A stretch of 47,908 nt of DNA. It comes from Campylobacterales bacterium (lineage in GTDB: Bacteria; Campylobacterota; Campylobacteria; Campylobacterales; QNZT01). Made by a program: the position numbers and the translations under genes. Under the pieces are notes generated by a model, which searched no databases, was not told the DNA's origin, and saw only the letters and a program-made list of their open reading frames with translations. The DNA lies in contig JAMOMC010000033.1 in assembly GCA_027068765.1 (NCBI GenBank), positions 1 through 47,908 on the forward strand. Direction: 5' to 3'. Within the stretch, counting starts at the first letter, position 1. Each line of letters starts with the position of its first letter. Shown piece by piece: positions 7,892 to 24,566 of the stretch.

Positions 7892-8334
7892 TGATAAGCA
7901 CTTATATCAATATCTGTTTTTATAACCTTAGCAGGAACTCCAACAGCTACTGAGTTTGCAGGAATATCTTTTATCACAACAGCATTTGCACCAATAACAC
8001 AATTTTCTCCAATTGTTACAGGTCCAACTATAACAGCACCTGATGATATATCGCAATTATCTCCAATTACTGGTACTTCATATTTTCCAGAAGTGCCACC
8101 AATTGTAACATTTTGACCAATAGAGACATTTTTGCCGATAACCGCTCTATCATGAATAACAATCCCAATACCACCATATCCTAAAGTTGAACCTTTACCA
8201 ATTTTGGCTCCCATACCGATGTATGGACCAAACACAATCCTGATAAAAAACTTTATCATAGTAGGCAAAAGAGGAATTTTCTTGTTTTTCAAAAAGAGAC
8301 CAAAGTTATAAATTAACAATACCAACTTACTCAA
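7888..8334 (-). CDS. Left-handed beta-helix acyltransferase, short serine-acetyltransferase-like
   Basis: This 148-residue protein is mostly hexapeptide repeats of the [LIV]-G-x4 type from about residue 38 (for example IGKNVSIGQNVTIGGTSG and VGPVTIGENCVIGANAVV), so it forms a left-handed beta helix that normally trimerises and moves acetyl groups from acetyl-CoA. The C-terminal string SVAVGVPAKVIK is typical of serine acetyltransferase and sugar acetyltransferase relatives. It lacks the long N-terminal helical domain of true CysE, which is encoded separately at 24567-25283. It may therefore act on a sugar or another acceptor. It follows the thiamine-binding-like gene after two bases, so the two are probably co-transcribed. 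Confidence 0.75.
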   Translation of the reverse strand: MSKLVLLIYNFGLFLKNKKIPLLPTMIKFFIRIVFGPYIGMGAKIGKGSTLGYGGIGIVIHDRAVIGKNVSIGQNVTIGGTSGKYEVPVIGDNCDISSGAVIVGPVTIGENCVIGANAVVIKDIPANSVAVGVPAKVIKTDIDISAYH

Positions 8335-8336
8335 AG

Positions 8337-8645
8337 TTACCCCTTATTTAGATGTTTTTCAACAGATGCAATCTTACTTTTCATTCTATCTATTTTATCT
8401 TTTCTCATATCTATTTTTATACTAGAGTAGACTCTATTTGAGTAAGGTTCTAACACATCATAGGATTTTTGAACGATATCTAGTGCCTCTTTTACACTAG
8501 AAACTTCAACGATAGTTCCCATGGGAGTAAGCTGGTACTTAACACCACTTTTTGAAACCATATCCAAAACTTTGCTCACATATTTACTCTTACTCTCACC
8601 TAAATCAGTTGGAAAAATTGAAAATTCTAATAAAACAGACATCAT
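8337..8645 (-). CDS. MTH1187 family thiamine-binding-like protein
   Basis: This 102-residue protein fits the small ferredoxin-like MTH1187/YqgV family. It starts with the strand VLLEFSIFPTDLGESKSKYV, has YQLTPMGTIVEVSS near residue 37, and ends with a strand containing YSSIKIDMRKD. Relatives bind thiamine or other small ligands as tetramers; no enzymatic activity is known to me. The first ATG overlaps the upstream stop as ATGA and has AAGGA about nine bases upstream, so that start is kept although a second ATG follows at once. The neighbours are a lysine-rich small protein upstream and the acyltransferase downstream. Confidence 0.8.
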   Translation of the reverse strand: MMSVLLEFSIFPTDLGESKSKYVSKVLDMVSKSGVKYQLTPMGTIVEVSSVKEALDIVQKSYDVLEPYSNRVYSSIKIDMRKDKIDRMKSKIASVEKHLNKG

Positions 8646-8878
8646 TTTTTATTCCTTTTTTTAGATGCTTTTGCCAATTTTGCTCTTTTTTTTACTTTAG
8701 CTTTTGCATTTGATAAGTTTGCTAATTTTCTTGAATTTATGACTTGTTTTTGAGTTGCATCTTCATTTATATCTTTTGCTTGAAATTCTCTTTTTATAGC
8801 AACTTTTTCTTGTGATGACAAATATGCCATCTTTTTACCATTTGCCATATCCACACTTGAAGTATTCTCTCTACTCAT
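8642..8878 (-). CDS. Small lysine-rich protein of unknown function
   Basis: This 78-residue protein is strongly basic in its second half: the last 25 residues are almost all K, A and R (for example KAKVKKRAKLAKASKKRNKK). The first half is polar and probably helical. No cysteine, membrane segment or signal peptide is present. The tail resembles the disordered nucleic-acid-binding tails of ribosomal or histone-like proteins, which is only suggestive. It lies just downstream of rpoC past the hairpin at 8906-8951 and is coupled by ATGA overlap to the next gene. I do not recognise the family. Confidence 0.6.
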   Translation of the reverse strand: MSRENTSSVDMANGKKMAYLSSQEKVAIKREFQAKDINEDATQKQVINSRKLANLSNAKAKVKKRAKLAKASKKRNKK

Positions 8879-8905
8879 AATCTACCTCATTTATTGAATT
8901 TTAAT

Positions 8906-8949
8906 AAAAAGTGCAAAAAGCAGAAAAATTCCACTTTTTGCAAAACTTT

Positions 8950-8951
<2 letters not shown>
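8906..8951 (-). terminator. Hairpin at the end of the rpoC transcript
   Basis: The inner stem GCAAAAAG (8913-8920) pairs with CTTTTTGC (8934-8941) around 13 bases. An outer stem AAAAAGT (8906-8912) pairs with ACTTTTT (8945-8951), separated on one side by three bases. The outer arm runs into the rpoC stop codon. A and T runs flank both sides, so it could stop transcription in either direction. Confidence 0.6.
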
Positions 8952-17605
<8,654 letters not shown>

Positions 17606-17681
17606 TCACCTCTTGAAGAATTTAAAATTTGCAAATTTGGATTGAAGTTTAACTATTTTATCCAATATACTTTAATCTTTC

Positions 17682-17710
17682 TATATAATCATAAAATATA
17701 TTGTATACAA
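17682..17710 (-). promoter_or_regulatory. Possible internal promoter for rpoB-rpoC
   Basis: Read leftward, TTGTAT (17705-17710) and TATATA (17682-17687) are separated by 17 bases and lie about 80 bases before the rpoB start. The -35 is part of a palindromic TTGTATACAA (17701-17710). The region is so AT-rich that chance matches are likely, so this is a weak call. Confidence 0.3.
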
Positions 17711-17717
17711 TACAACT

Positions 17718-17748
17718 ATTTAGAAAAGAGCAAAACTCTTTTCTAAAT
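17718..17748 (-). terminator. Hairpin between rplL and rpoB (attenuator or processing site)
   Basis: A perfect 13-bp stem (17718-17730 with 17736-17748) closes a five-base loop and begins seven bases after the rplL stop. No U-run follows on the leftward transcript, so full termination is doubtful. In E. coli this same gap holds an attenuator and an RNase III site that lower rpoBC relative to the ribosomal genes. A similar role is inferred here. Confidence 0.5.
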
Positions 17749-17754
17749 AAAAAC

Positions 17755-18126
17755 TCACTTAAGCTCTGCTGTAGCTCCAGCCTCTTCAAGTGCTTTTTTA
17801 GCTTCCTCGGCATCATCTTTAGAGATACCCTCTTTAAGTGTTGAAGGTGCACTTTCAACTGCTTCTTTAGCCTCTTTTAATCCAAGTCCTGTCAATGCTC
17901 TTACTGCTTTAATAACATTAATTTTCTTATCACCAATTGCTGTTAAAACTACATCAAACTCTGTCTGTTCTTCAGCTGACTCACCGCCTGCTACTGCACC
18001 ACCTGCTACAACTGTAGGTTGTGCTGATACTCCAAATTTCTCTTCAAACTCTTTAACTAACTCTGAAAGTTCTAATACTGACATACTAGAGATAAACTCT
18101 AAAACATCTTCTTTTGTTGTTGCCAT
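17755..18126 (-). CDS. rplL: 50S ribosomal protein L7/L12
   Basis: This 123-residue protein forms the flexible stalk of the large ribosomal subunit that recruits translation GTPases. The N-terminal dimerisation helix ([19 protein letters not shown]) is followed by the alanine/glycine hinge at about 38-50. The globular C-terminal domain contains [20 protein letters not shown]. The stop is seven bases before the hairpin that divides it from rpoB. It lies 27 bases after rplJ, as is usual for the L10-L12 pair. Confidence 0.98.
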   Translation of the reverse strand: MATTKEDVLEFISSMSVLELSELVKEFEEKFGVSAQPTVVAGGAVAGGESAEEQTEFDVVLTAIGDKKINVIKAVRALTGLGLKEAKEAVESAPSTLKEGISKDDAEEAKKALEEAGATAELK

Positions 18127-18153
18127 TTTTATTTCCTTAAATATTTAATAATT

Positions 18154-18639
18154 TTATGCCGATTCTTCAAGTTTTACTTTAAGATTATCAAGCCCTGTGA
18201 CCATATTTCTAGCAGGTGCTGTCCACACTGAAAGAAGCATACCAATAAGTTCATCTCTTGATGGTAATTTAGCCATAGCTGCAATTGTGCTAAGTTGTTC
18301 AACTTTACCTTCAATCAAACCTGTTTTGATAATAAATTTATCTTCAAAATCACTTGCTGCCTTATCTGCAACTTTACATACAGATATTTGATCCTCACCC
18401 CAAACTAAAAGGTTTGTATTTATAAACTCTACTTCTTCTATATCAGCATTTTTAAATGCAATTTTTGAAAGTGAATTTTTTACAATACGAATTTTAGTAT
18501 CAGACTCTCTAGCAGTATTTCTAATAGCTTCAAGCTCTTCAACTTTCATACCTTTGTAATCACAAACGATAATAGCTTTTGCACTTTTAAACTCATCGCT
18601 TAAATTAGAAACTATTAACTCTTTATTTTCTTTAGTCAT
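18154..18639 (-). CDS. rplJ: 50S ribosomal protein L10
   Basis: L10 (161 residues) anchors L7/L12 dimers to 23S rRNA at the stalk base. The N-terminal RNA-binding part contains IIVCDYKGMKVEELEAIRNT and RIVKNSLSKIAF, and the C-terminal helix that carries L12 dimers ends the protein. The start follows the strong Shine-Dalgarno GAAAGGAGG. The 117-base gap upstream can fold and lies where the L10 autoregulatory leader is found in many bacteria. Confidence 0.97.
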   Translation of the reverse strand: MTKENKELIVSNLSDEFKSAKAIIVCDYKGMKVEELEAIRNTARESDTKIRIVKNSLSKIAFKNADIEEVEFINTNLLVWGEDQISVCKVADKAASDFEDKFIIKTGLIEGKVEQLSTIAAMAKLPSRDELIGMLLSVWTAPARNMVTGLDNLKVKLEESA

Positions 18640-18756
18640 TTTTCCTCCTTTCAGATTATATCAAAAGGGCAAATCCAAAAAAGGATCAAAAGTGCTTTGG
18701 AAAAAAACACTCATATTTAAGCATAAAGCCCCTATTTTCTTTAATCTAAGATAAAA
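18640..18756 (-). promoter_or_regulatory. Candidate L10 autoregulatory leader
   Basis: This is the longest gap inside the ribosomal-protein run. The leftward RNA has small hairpins such as ATCC-T6-GGAT and AGTG...CACT, and ends in the rplJ Shine-Dalgarno sequence. In many bacteria the L10-L12 complex binds this leader to limit its own synthesis. The position fits, but the full kink-turn motif was not confirmed by eye. Confidence 0.4.
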
Positions 18757-19461
18757 CTATTTTATTTCTAACAACTCTAAAACATCCATTTTTAAAGCCG
18801 GACTCATAGTCAATGAAAGAGATGCACTCTTTATATATCTACCTTTTGAAGATGCTGGTTTTTGTTTGTTTATTGATTTAATAAAAGTCATAAGATTATC
18901 ACTAATTTGCTCTTTTGAAAAACCAACCTTACCAATGCCTGCATGAATATTTCCGTGTTTATCAACTCTATAGTTAACTTGACCACCTTTTGCATTTTCA
19001 ACAGCTTTTGCAACATCCATAGTTACTGTTCCTGTTTTCGGATTTGGCATAAGACCTTTTGGACCTAAAGTTCTACCAACTTTACCAACCATGCCCATCA
19101 TATCAGGAGTAGCTATCAAAACATCAAAGTCCATTTTTCCAGCAGCAATATCATCAATAATCTCACTACCACCAGCTATATCAGCTCCAGCTTTTTTTGC
19201 TTCATCAACCTTTGCATCTTTTGCAATTACAGCAACTCTTACAGTTTTTCCTGTACCAGAGGGGAGTATAACCGAACCTCTTACCATCTGATCTGCATGT
19301 TTTGGATCAACATTTAACTTCATTGAAATCTCTACTGTTTCATCAAACTTCAAAGATGCAAGCTCTTTAACACTAGCTACCACTTCTTCAGCACTATATA
19401 TTTTTTCAACATCTAATTTTGATATTAAATCTTTGTATCTTTTTGATATTTTTCTTGACAT
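18757..19461 (-). CDS. rplA: 50S ribosomal protein L1
   Basis: L1 (234 residues) forms the mobile stalk at the ribosomal E site and often represses its own operon by binding a leader that mimics 23S rRNA. Characteristic stretches are [20 protein letters not shown], the switch region [20 protein letters not shown] near residue 125, and [15 protein letters not shown]. The start lies 54 bases after rplK. A small six-base-pair hairpin (19492-19497 with 19504-19509) fills this gap and could be part of L1 control. Confidence 0.98.
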   Translation of the reverse strand: MSRKISKRYKDLISKLDVEKIYSAEEVVASVKELASLKFDETVEISMKLNVDPKHADQMVRGSVILPSGTGKTVRVAVIAKDAKVDEAKKAGADIAGGSEIIDDIAAGKMDFDVLIATPDMMGMVGKVGRTLGPKGLMPNPKTGTVTMDVAKAVENAKGGQVNYRVDKHGNIHAGIGKVGFSKEQISDNLMTFIKSINKQKPASSKGRYIKSASLSLTMSPALKMDVLELLEIK

Positions 19462-19515
19462 TTATCTCTCCGCATTTTTGCTTCCACATTTAACCTTGTG
19501 GTTAAGGTTTTTTAT

Positions 19516-19941
19516 CTAATCTACTATCTCAATACCCATGCTTCTTGCACTTCCTGCTATAATTCTAGCAGCCATCTGGGGGTCTTTAGTATTTAAATCC
19601 TCAATTTTCTTATCAACTATTTCCATAAGTTGCACTTTTGTTAACTTCGCAATCTTATTTTTAAGTGGATTATCTGTACCTTTTTTAATTCCTGCAGCTT
19701 TTTTCAAGAGATCACTTGCAGGAGGCTGTTTTGTAATAAAAGTAAAACTTCTATCAGCATAAACTGTGATAACAACAGGGATATTATAACCCATCATCGG
19801 TTTTGATTTTTCATTAAATGCTTTACAAAACTCCATAATATTCACACCTTGTTGACCAAGAGCAGGCCCAACAGGGGGTGATGGATTTGCTTTACCAGCG
19901 GGGATTTGAAGTTTTATCTGCCCTGTAACTTTTTTTGCCAT
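19516..19941 (-). CDS. rplK: 50S ribosomal protein L11
   Basis: This 141-residue L11 binds the GTPase-associated region of 23S rRNA and is needed for RelA-type stringent signalling. The N-terminal domain has the proline-rich [20 protein letters not shown], and the C-terminal rRNA-binding domain ends in [17 protein letters not shown]. It lies between nusG and rplA in the usual order, with 24 bases to nusG. Confidence 0.98.
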   Translation of the reverse strand: MAKKVTGQIKLQIPAGKANPSPPVGPALGQQGVNIMEFCKAFNEKSKPMMGYNIPVVITVYADRSFTFITKQPPASDLLKKAAGIKKGTDNPLKNKIAKLTKVQLMEIVDKKIEDLNTKDPQMAARIIAGSARSMGIEIVD

Positions 19942-19965
19942 ATTTTTTCCTCGTTTTATTTAAAT

Positions 19966-20496
19966 TTATATAATTTTTTCTACTTGAGTATAAAGTATCT
20001 CAACAGGTGTACTTCTACCAAATATCAAAACATTTAATTTTAGTGTACCGTTGACCATATCATACTCTTCAACTACACCTGTAAAGTTTGCAAAAGGTCC
20101 TTCTGTAACACGAACACTCTCATCTACTTCAAATGAAATTTTTGGTTTAGGTGGAGATTTTTTCTCTGCTTTTTCAATAATAAGATTAATGTCTTTTTCA
20201 CTAAGTGGAGTTGGCTTTTTTGACTCACCAATAAATCTACCCACTTTTGGCAAAGATTGTATCTTATGCCAAACACCCATATCTAAATCAATATTTGCAA
20301 AAACATAACCAGGATAAAGAGATCTTTCAGTGATTTTTTTCTCACCATTTTTAATCTCTATAACATCCTCAGTAGGCACAAGCACATCTCCTAATTTTTC
20401 AGAAACACCCATCTGATCAAAAATCATAACAATAGCTTTTTTAACACTCATCTCGCTTCCACCGTGAGTTTGTATCGCATACCATTTATGTTCCAT
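19966..20496 (-). CDS. nusG: Transcription termination/antitermination factor NusG
   Basis: NusG (176 residues) binds RNA polymerase and links it to Rho or to the leading ribosome. The NGN domain starts WYAIQTHGGSEMSVKKAI and includes SLYPGYVFANIDL. The C-terminal KOW motif is VRVTEGPFANFTGVVEEYD at about 125. The Shine-Dalgarno AGGAG overlaps the secE stop and lies about eight bases from the ATG, so the two are translationally linked. Confidence 0.97.
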   Translation of the reverse strand: MEHKWYAIQTHGGSEMSVKKAIVMIFDQMGVSEKLGDVLVPTEDVIEIKNGEKKITERSLYPGYVFANIDLDMGVWHKIQSLPKVGRFIGESKKPTPLSEKDINLIIEKAEKKSPPKPKISFEVDESVRVTEGPFANFTGVVEEYDMVNGTLKLNVLIFGRSTPVEILYTQVEKII

Positions 20497-20505
20497 TTAC
20501 ATCTC

Positions 20506-20685
20506 CTACAATATCGATGACAATGAAAATGACATAATCGCATCAATCAAAGCTATAAACAGTGAAATCACTGTAACAACTATAAAAACAGATACAAAAG
20601 CATTTCGTATCTGCTCTTTTGTTGGAAATATAACCTTTGTTAACTCCGCTCTTGAGTCACTAATATAACTTAATATTTTTTGCAT
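20506..20685 (-). CDS. secE: Preprotein translocase subunit SecE
   Basis: This 59-residue gene encodes MQKILSYISDSRAELTKVIF followed by PTKEQIRNA and one transmembrane helix (about 30-50). The string ELTKVIFPTKEQ is the conserved amphipathic surface helix and hinge of SecE, which clamps the SecY channel in the inner membrane. The single-span form is the common short bacterial type; E. coli has three spans. Placement just before nusG and after tRNA-Trp supports the call. The stop is nine bases before the nusG ATG. Confidence 0.95.
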   Translation of the reverse strand: MQKILSYISDSRAELTKVIFPTKEQIRNAFVSVFIVVTVISLFIALIDAIMSFSLSSIL

Positions 20686-20703
20686 CTATCTTCCTAATTT
20701 TTA

Positions 20704-20779
20704 TGGCAGGGCAAGAGGGATTCGAACCCCCAGCCATCGGATTTGGAATCCGGCGCTCTACCATTGGAGCTATTGCCCT
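20704..20779 (-). tRNA. trnW: tRNA-Trp (CCA anticodon)
   Basis: Read leftward, a complete cloverleaf begins AGGGCAA, with D-arm GCTC...GAGC, anticodon stem CCGGA/TCCG around loop TTCCAAA (anticodon CCA), and the T arm with GGTTCGAATCC. The acceptor ends TTGCCCT-G with CCA encoded (76 nt). It sits between rpmG and secE, a common place for tRNA-Trp. Confidence 0.97.
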
Positions 20780-20798
20780 AAAAATCATAGTTAAAAAA

Positions 20799-20957
20799 CT
20801 ACGACTTTAATTTAACTTCTTTATGAAGTGTTCTCTTCTTGAGTCTTGAACTATACTTCATCAACTCAACTTTTTCAGTTTGTGTTCTTGTATTTTTAGT
20901 AGTTGTATAATTTATATCACCACTCTCAACACACTTTAAACCGATTTTAATTCTCAT
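20799..20957 (-). CDS. rpmG: 50S ribosomal protein L33
   Basis: This 52-residue basic protein begins [20 protein letters not shown] and continues with the family's [21 protein letters not shown] in one run. It is a small structural protein near the ribosomal E site. Many L33 proteins carry two C-x-x-C zinc pairs; here only one cysteine (residue 9) remains, so it is the zinc-free form. The Shine-Dalgarno GAGGA precedes the ATG by seven bases. It lies 50 bases downstream of tuf and 20 bases before tRNA-Trp. Confidence 0.95.
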   Translation of the reverse strand: MRIKIGLKCVESGDINYTTTKNTRTQTEKVELMKYSSRLKKRTLHKEVKLKS

Positions 20958-20978
20958 AATAAATCCTCAAAATTGTTC

Positions 20979-20994
20979 AAGGGATAAATCCCTT
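20979..20994 (-). terminator. Small hairpin after tuf
   Basis: AAGGGA (20979-20984) and TCCCTT (20989-20994) pair around TAAA, about 14 bases beyond the tuf stop. No U-run follows and rpmG starts only about 20 bases later, so it is more likely a weak terminator or an mRNA-end stabiliser than a full stop. Confidence 0.35.
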
Positions 20995-21007
20995 AAACCT
21001 TTATAAT

Positions 21008-22207
21008 TTATGCTTGGATTGATGCAACAACACCTGCACCAACTGTTCTACCACCCTCACGGATTGCAAATCTAGTACCATCTTCCATTGCGATTGGAGC
21101 GATAAGCTCAACTGTAATTTTTACATTATCACCAGGCATTACCATCTCAGTTCCCTCAGGAAGTGTGATAGAACCCGTAACATCTGTAGTTCTTACATAA
21201 AACTGTGGTCTATAGTTATTAAAAAATGGTGTATGTCGTCCACCCTCTTCTTTACTTAATACATAAATCTCAGCTGTAAACTTTGTATGAGGAGTAATTG
21301 AACCTTTTTTACAAAGCACCATACCTCTCTCAATATCTTCTTTTTTAGTACCACGAAGTAAAATTCCACAGTTATCCCCTGCTTCACCCATATCCATCTC
21401 TTTTCTAAACATCTCAACACCAGTTACAGTTGTTGTTTGAGTATCTTTAATACCTACGATTTCAATCTCTTCACCAACTTTAACTGTTCCTCTTTCGATT
21501 CTACCAGTTGCAACAGTTCCACGACCTGAAATTGAGAAAACATCTTCAACAGGCATTAAGAAATCTTTATCAGTCTCTCTAACTGGAGTTGGAATAAAAC
21601 TATCAACAGTATCCATAAGTGTCATAATTTTTTCACCCCACTCACCAATAGAACCACCTTTTGCCTCTTCTAATGCTTTAAGAGCCGAACCAGCAGTAAT
21701 AGGAGTATCATCGCCTGGAAATTCATAAGCATCTAAAAGCTCTCTTATCTCCATCTCAACTAACTCTAATAACTCTTCATCATCAACCATATCTTGCTTA
21801 TTCATAAAAACAACAATGTAAGGAACACCAACTTGTTTTGAAAGTAAGATATGCTCTCTAGTTTGAGGCATAGGACCATCAGCTGCTGAAACAACTAAGA
21901 TAGCACCATCCATTTGTGCAGCACCAGTAATCATGTTTTTAACATAATCAGCATGTCCTGGACAATCAACATGAGCATAATGTCTTTTCTCTGTCTCATA
22001 CTCAATATGAGAAGTAGCTATTGTAATACCTCTCTCTTTCTCTTCAGGAGCATTATCGATATTATCATAATCTTTTAGCTCTGCAAGACCTTTTGTTGCT
22101 AAAACTGCTGAAATTGCAGCTGTCAATGTTGTTTTACCATGATCGACATGACCGATAGTACCTATATTTACGTGTGGCTTATTTCTTTCGAATTTTTCCT
22201 TTGCCAT
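21008..22207 (-). CDS. tuf: Elongation factor Tu
   Basis: EF-Tu (399 residues) brings aminoacyl-tRNA to the ribosome as a GTP complex. All GTPase motifs are intact: [10 protein letters not shown] at 19-28, DCPGHADY at about 81 and NKQD at about 136, with the C-terminal domains complete (GRTVGAGVV near the end). The Shine-Dalgarno GGAGG precedes the ATG by five bases. It follows the tRNA-Thr/Tyr/Gly/Thr cluster, as tufB does in E. coli. The leader contains two mutually exclusive hairpins. Confidence 0.98.
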   Translation of the reverse strand: MAKEKFERNKPHVNIGTIGHVDHGKTTLTAAISAVLATKGLAELKDYDNIDNAPEEKERGITIATSHIEYETEKRHYAHVDCPGHADYVKNMITGAAQMDGAILVVSAADGPMPQTREHILLSKQVGVPYIVVFMNKQDMVDDEELLELVEMEIRELLDAYEFPGDDTPITAGSALKALEEAKGGSIGEWGEKIMTLMDTVDSFIPTPVRETDKDFLMPVEDVFSISGRGTVATGRIERGTVKVGEEIEIVGIKDTQTTTVTGVEMFRKEMDMGEAGDNCGILLRGTKKEDIERGMVLCKKGSITPHTKFTAEIYVLSKEEGGRHTPFFNNYRPQFYVRTTDVTGSITLPEGTEMVMPGDNVKITVELIAPIAMEDGTRFAIREGGRTVGAGVVASIQA

Positions 22208-22238
22208 TGTATCCTCCGTCTTTAAATTTTAAATTTTT

Positions 22239-22271
22239 AACTTTTTGTTAAAAGTTTTGGCCAAAACTTTT
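22239..22271 (-). promoter_or_regulatory. Alternative hairpins between tRNA-Thr and tuf
   Basis: Bases 22250-22260 and 22261-22271 form a perfect 22-base palindrome (AAAAGTTTTGG/CCAAAACTTTT). The arm 22250-22256 can instead pair with 22239-22245 around loop 22246-22249. The two folds exclude each other, as in an attenuator or tRNA-processing switch. Function is inferred only from geometry and position. Confidence 0.4.
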
Positions 22272-22284
22272 TATATACTTTCTC

Positions 22285-22359
<75 letters not shown>

Positions 22360-22472
22360 AAAACTCATCTTACTCATCTCAACAATTACATATCACAATA
22401 GATTTAAACAAAAAAGCAGATTGCAAACAATATATACAATAATATAATTTACAAAACAGCTCCCAGTTTAAA

Positions 22473-22549
22473 TGGAGCGGGAAACCGGACTCGAACCGGC
22501 GACCCTCAGCTTGGAAGGCTGACGCTCTAGCCAACTGAGCTATTCCCGC
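22473..22549 (-). tRNA. trnG: tRNA-Gly (TCC anticodon)
   Basis: Read leftward, acceptor GCGGGAA pairs with TTCCCGC, the anticodon stem TCAGC/GCTGA closes loop CTTCCAA (anticodon UCC), the T arm holds GGTTCGAGTCC, and CCA is encoded (77 nt). It corresponds in position to glyT of the E. coli tufB operon. Confidence 0.97.
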
Positions 22550-22599
22550 ATCTTTTTTAGTCTATCTAAAAAAATATAAATTTTTTTAGAGGACTGAAG

Positions 22600-22685
22600 T
22601 GGTGGTGAGTGAAGGATTCGAACCTTCGAAGGTAAAAACCAGCAGATTTACAGTCTGCCCTCTTTGGCCGCTTGAGTAACTCACC
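22600..22685 (-). tRNA. trnY: tRNA-Tyr (GTA anticodon)
   Basis: This is an 86-nt class II tRNA read leftward, with acceptor GGTGAGT/ACTCACC, anticodon stem CAGA/TCTG around a loop with GTA, a long variable arm (GCTGGTTTTTACCTTC region), T arm GGTTCGAATCC, and encoded CCA. The long variable arm and the anticodon agree on tyrosine. Confidence 0.97.
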
Positions 22686-22730
22686 TTGGCTATCCACTTG
22701 AACATTTCTGGTCAAACACTGTACAAAAAA

Positions 22731-22807
<77 letters not shown>

Positions 22808-22826
22808 CAACTTTTTGTGAGCCGTG

Positions 22827-22855
22827 ATTATACATATTTTTTTATTAGAAGTCAA
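22827..22855 (-). promoter_or_regulatory. Strong sigma-70 promoter of the tRNA-tuf superoperon
   Basis: Read leftward, -35 TTGACT (22850-22855), a 17-base AT-rich spacer and -10 TATAAT (22827-22832) are nearly consensus. CACGGC follows the -10, a GC-rich discriminator like those of stringently controlled stable-RNA promoters. The first tRNA begins 20 bases after the -10. Confidence 0.9.
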
Positions 22856-22923
22856 TAGTTTTTTAGTTTTTTTTAACTCTTAAAATGTAAAATGTCTAAA
22901 ACTATACAAAATTAGGGGTTTCA

Positions 22924-23655
22924 ATGAAGATATTATTTTCACCAAGTGAAGCAAAAGTTGCAAATAATCCAACTTTAGATAAAAAAACAGAAGATATTTT
23001 GCTCAAACTAAATAACAAACAAAAGTTTGTATTAAAGTTATATCAGGATTTTATAGAAAAATCTTCAAATAAAGAGCTTTCAAAACTTTTTGGATTAAAA
23101 AAACAAAGTGATATAGATATACTTAAATCGATAAATATATTTTCTGATACAACAATGAAGGCGATTCAAAGATACAGCGGTGTGGCATATGAGTATTTAG
23201 ATTATGATAACTTAGAAGATAAAAATTTTATTGATGAAAACTTAATCATATTTTCAAACCTATTTGGTCCAATTTTAGCAAAATTTTATCTACCAAATTA
23301 CAAATTAAAACAGGGTGAAAAATTAAATTCATTTGCAATTGAAAAATATTATAAAGAGAACTCTAGTGAATATTTAGATAATTTACTCAAAGATGAATTT
23401 ATAATAGATCTCCGTGCTGGATTTTATCTCAAATTTTACACTATAAAAAAAGAGCATATAAAACTAAAGTTTCTAAAAAATGGAAAATCTGTTAGCCACT
23501 GGGCAAAAGCATATCGTGGTAAAATAGCTAGAGAATTGGCATATTTTAAACCAAACAATGAACAAGAGTTTCAAAAGATTTCATTTCCTAATCTTCAAAT
23601 AAGAGAGATTATCAAACAAAAACTTTCAACTGAGTATCTATTTGATATTGTTTAA
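22924..23655 (+). CDS. yaaA: YaaA family protein (peroxide stress, UPF0246)
   Basis: The 243-residue protein begins MKILFSPSEAKV, the hallmark start of the YaaA/DUF328 family. It keeps the family segments AIQRYSGVAYEYLDYDNL near residue 80 and FFK/NLRAGFY-like FIIDLRAGFYLKF near 160. In E. coli YaaA lowers free iron during peroxide stress and protects DNA, and structural work suggests a DNA-binding fold; transfer of that role here is inference. A GGGG run is the likely ribosome site. The gene diverges from the tRNA superoperon across a 117-base gap. Its stop overlaps the convergent secreted-protein gene by four bases. Confidence 0.85.
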   Translation: MKILFSPSEAKVANNPTLDKKTEDILLKLNNKQKFVLKLYQDFIEKSSNKELSKLFGLKKQSDIDILKSINIFSDTTMKAIQRYSGVAYEYLDYDNLEDKNFIDENLIIFSNLFGPILAKFYLPNYKLKQGEKLNSFAIEKYYKENSSEYLDNLLKDEFIIDLRAGFYLKFYTIKKEHIKLKFLKNGKSVSHWAKAYRGKIARELAYFKPNNEQEFQKISFPNLQIREIIKQKLSTEYLFDIV

Positions 23656-24407
23656 TTCTCTTTAATACCTTTTAATATCATCTCAGCTTTTTGCTTATCT
23701 GTAATCGAGAGTCCATACTTTTGCCAATATGCTTCATCAATATCTTGAAATTTCTCTAAATGTTTTTGCATATCTTCTCTATTTTTATCACTTTTTTGAT
23801 TAATTGAGGCTTGTGTTAAGTTAGTCTCAGGAAACAAAGCCTCAATAGAATTAGCCACTACCTTAACTTTATCAAATTGAAAAACTCTATCTCTACATTT
23901 CTTCCATGCGGTATTTTCTCTAATATAACCATTTAGCATCTCTATTTTTTTACTTTTATCTTCTACTAAAGGAGCTTTACCTCCACTCATCTCATCTACA
24001 GTTAAAGGCACTGCAAATCTAAGTAAAAACTCGTTTTTAAGATTTTGAAGTTTAGTTTGTGACTCTATAACTCTCTCAGTAAGTTGGTTCTCTTGTTTAT
24101 TTAATGAATTGTAATACTCTTGTCTTCTCTTTTTTGCTCTCATTTGTCCATACTCATTTCCAGTACCAAATGACTTATCTTGATGGGAGTATTTTTTTCT
24201 GTAAGCTTCTACCAATTCTTCTTTTTTAATTTCCCAATTTTGTAGTTTATTTAGTACATCTTCATATCTTTTGGTCAGATGCTTTCCCTCACGGAGCATC
24301 TGTTGCCTTAACATATCTTTCTCGTATTGAGTCGTTATACTATTGCTAATCTCACTAGCAAATAAAAAATTCATAAATACCAATACTACAACAAGATAAT
24401 ATTTCAT
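23652..24407 (-). CDS. Secreted coiled-coil protein, unknown function
   Basis: The 251-residue protein begins with a clear signal peptide (MKYYLVVVLVFMNFLFASE, cleavage probably after FA). The mature part is rich in K, E and Q and has long helical runs at about 35-125 and 200-250 that look like coiled coil. One cysteine lies near residue 166 (KKCRDRV). I do not recognise the family. It should be periplasmic. It is a lone leftward gene, separated from cysE by 159 bases of AT-rich DNA that hold a possible promoter and a hairpin. Confidence 0.6.
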   Translation of the reverse strand: MKYYLVVVLVFMNFLFASEISNSITTQYEKDMLRQQMLREGKHLTKRYEDVLNKLQNWEIKKEELVEAYRKKYSHQDKSFGTGNEYGQMRAKKRRQEYYNSLNKQENQLTERVIESQTKLQNLKNEFLLRFAVPLTVDEMSGGKAPLVEDKSKKIEMLNGYIRENTAWKKCRDRVFQFDKVKVVANSIEALFPETNLTQASINQKSDKNREDMQKHLEKFQDIDEAYWQKYGLSITDKQKAEMILKGIKEN

Positions 24408-24529
24408 AACTAAACATGCCCTTTGATATATTTATTTTTTTTAATTAAAAATTAAACATTTTTAATTAATATAATACCATTATATCAAAATAAGATAAAG
24501 ATTATAAACTCTATTATGACATAAGATGC

Positions 24530-24556
24530 TTATACAAGATTTTAATACTTGTATAA
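24530..24556 (-). terminator. Hairpin after cysE
   Basis: TTATACAAG (24530-24538) pairs with CTTGTATAA (24548-24556) around nine bases, starting ten bases past the cysE stop. The leftward RNA has no real U-run behind the stem. It probably marks the end of the flgA-to-cysE transcript. Confidence 0.45.
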
Positions 24557-24566
24557 AGCTCTTATT

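Noticed and set aside
19492-19509. Hairpin between rplK and rplA as terminator
   Set aside because: The T-run is on the strand opposite to transcription of these genes; it is at most a small regulatory stem.
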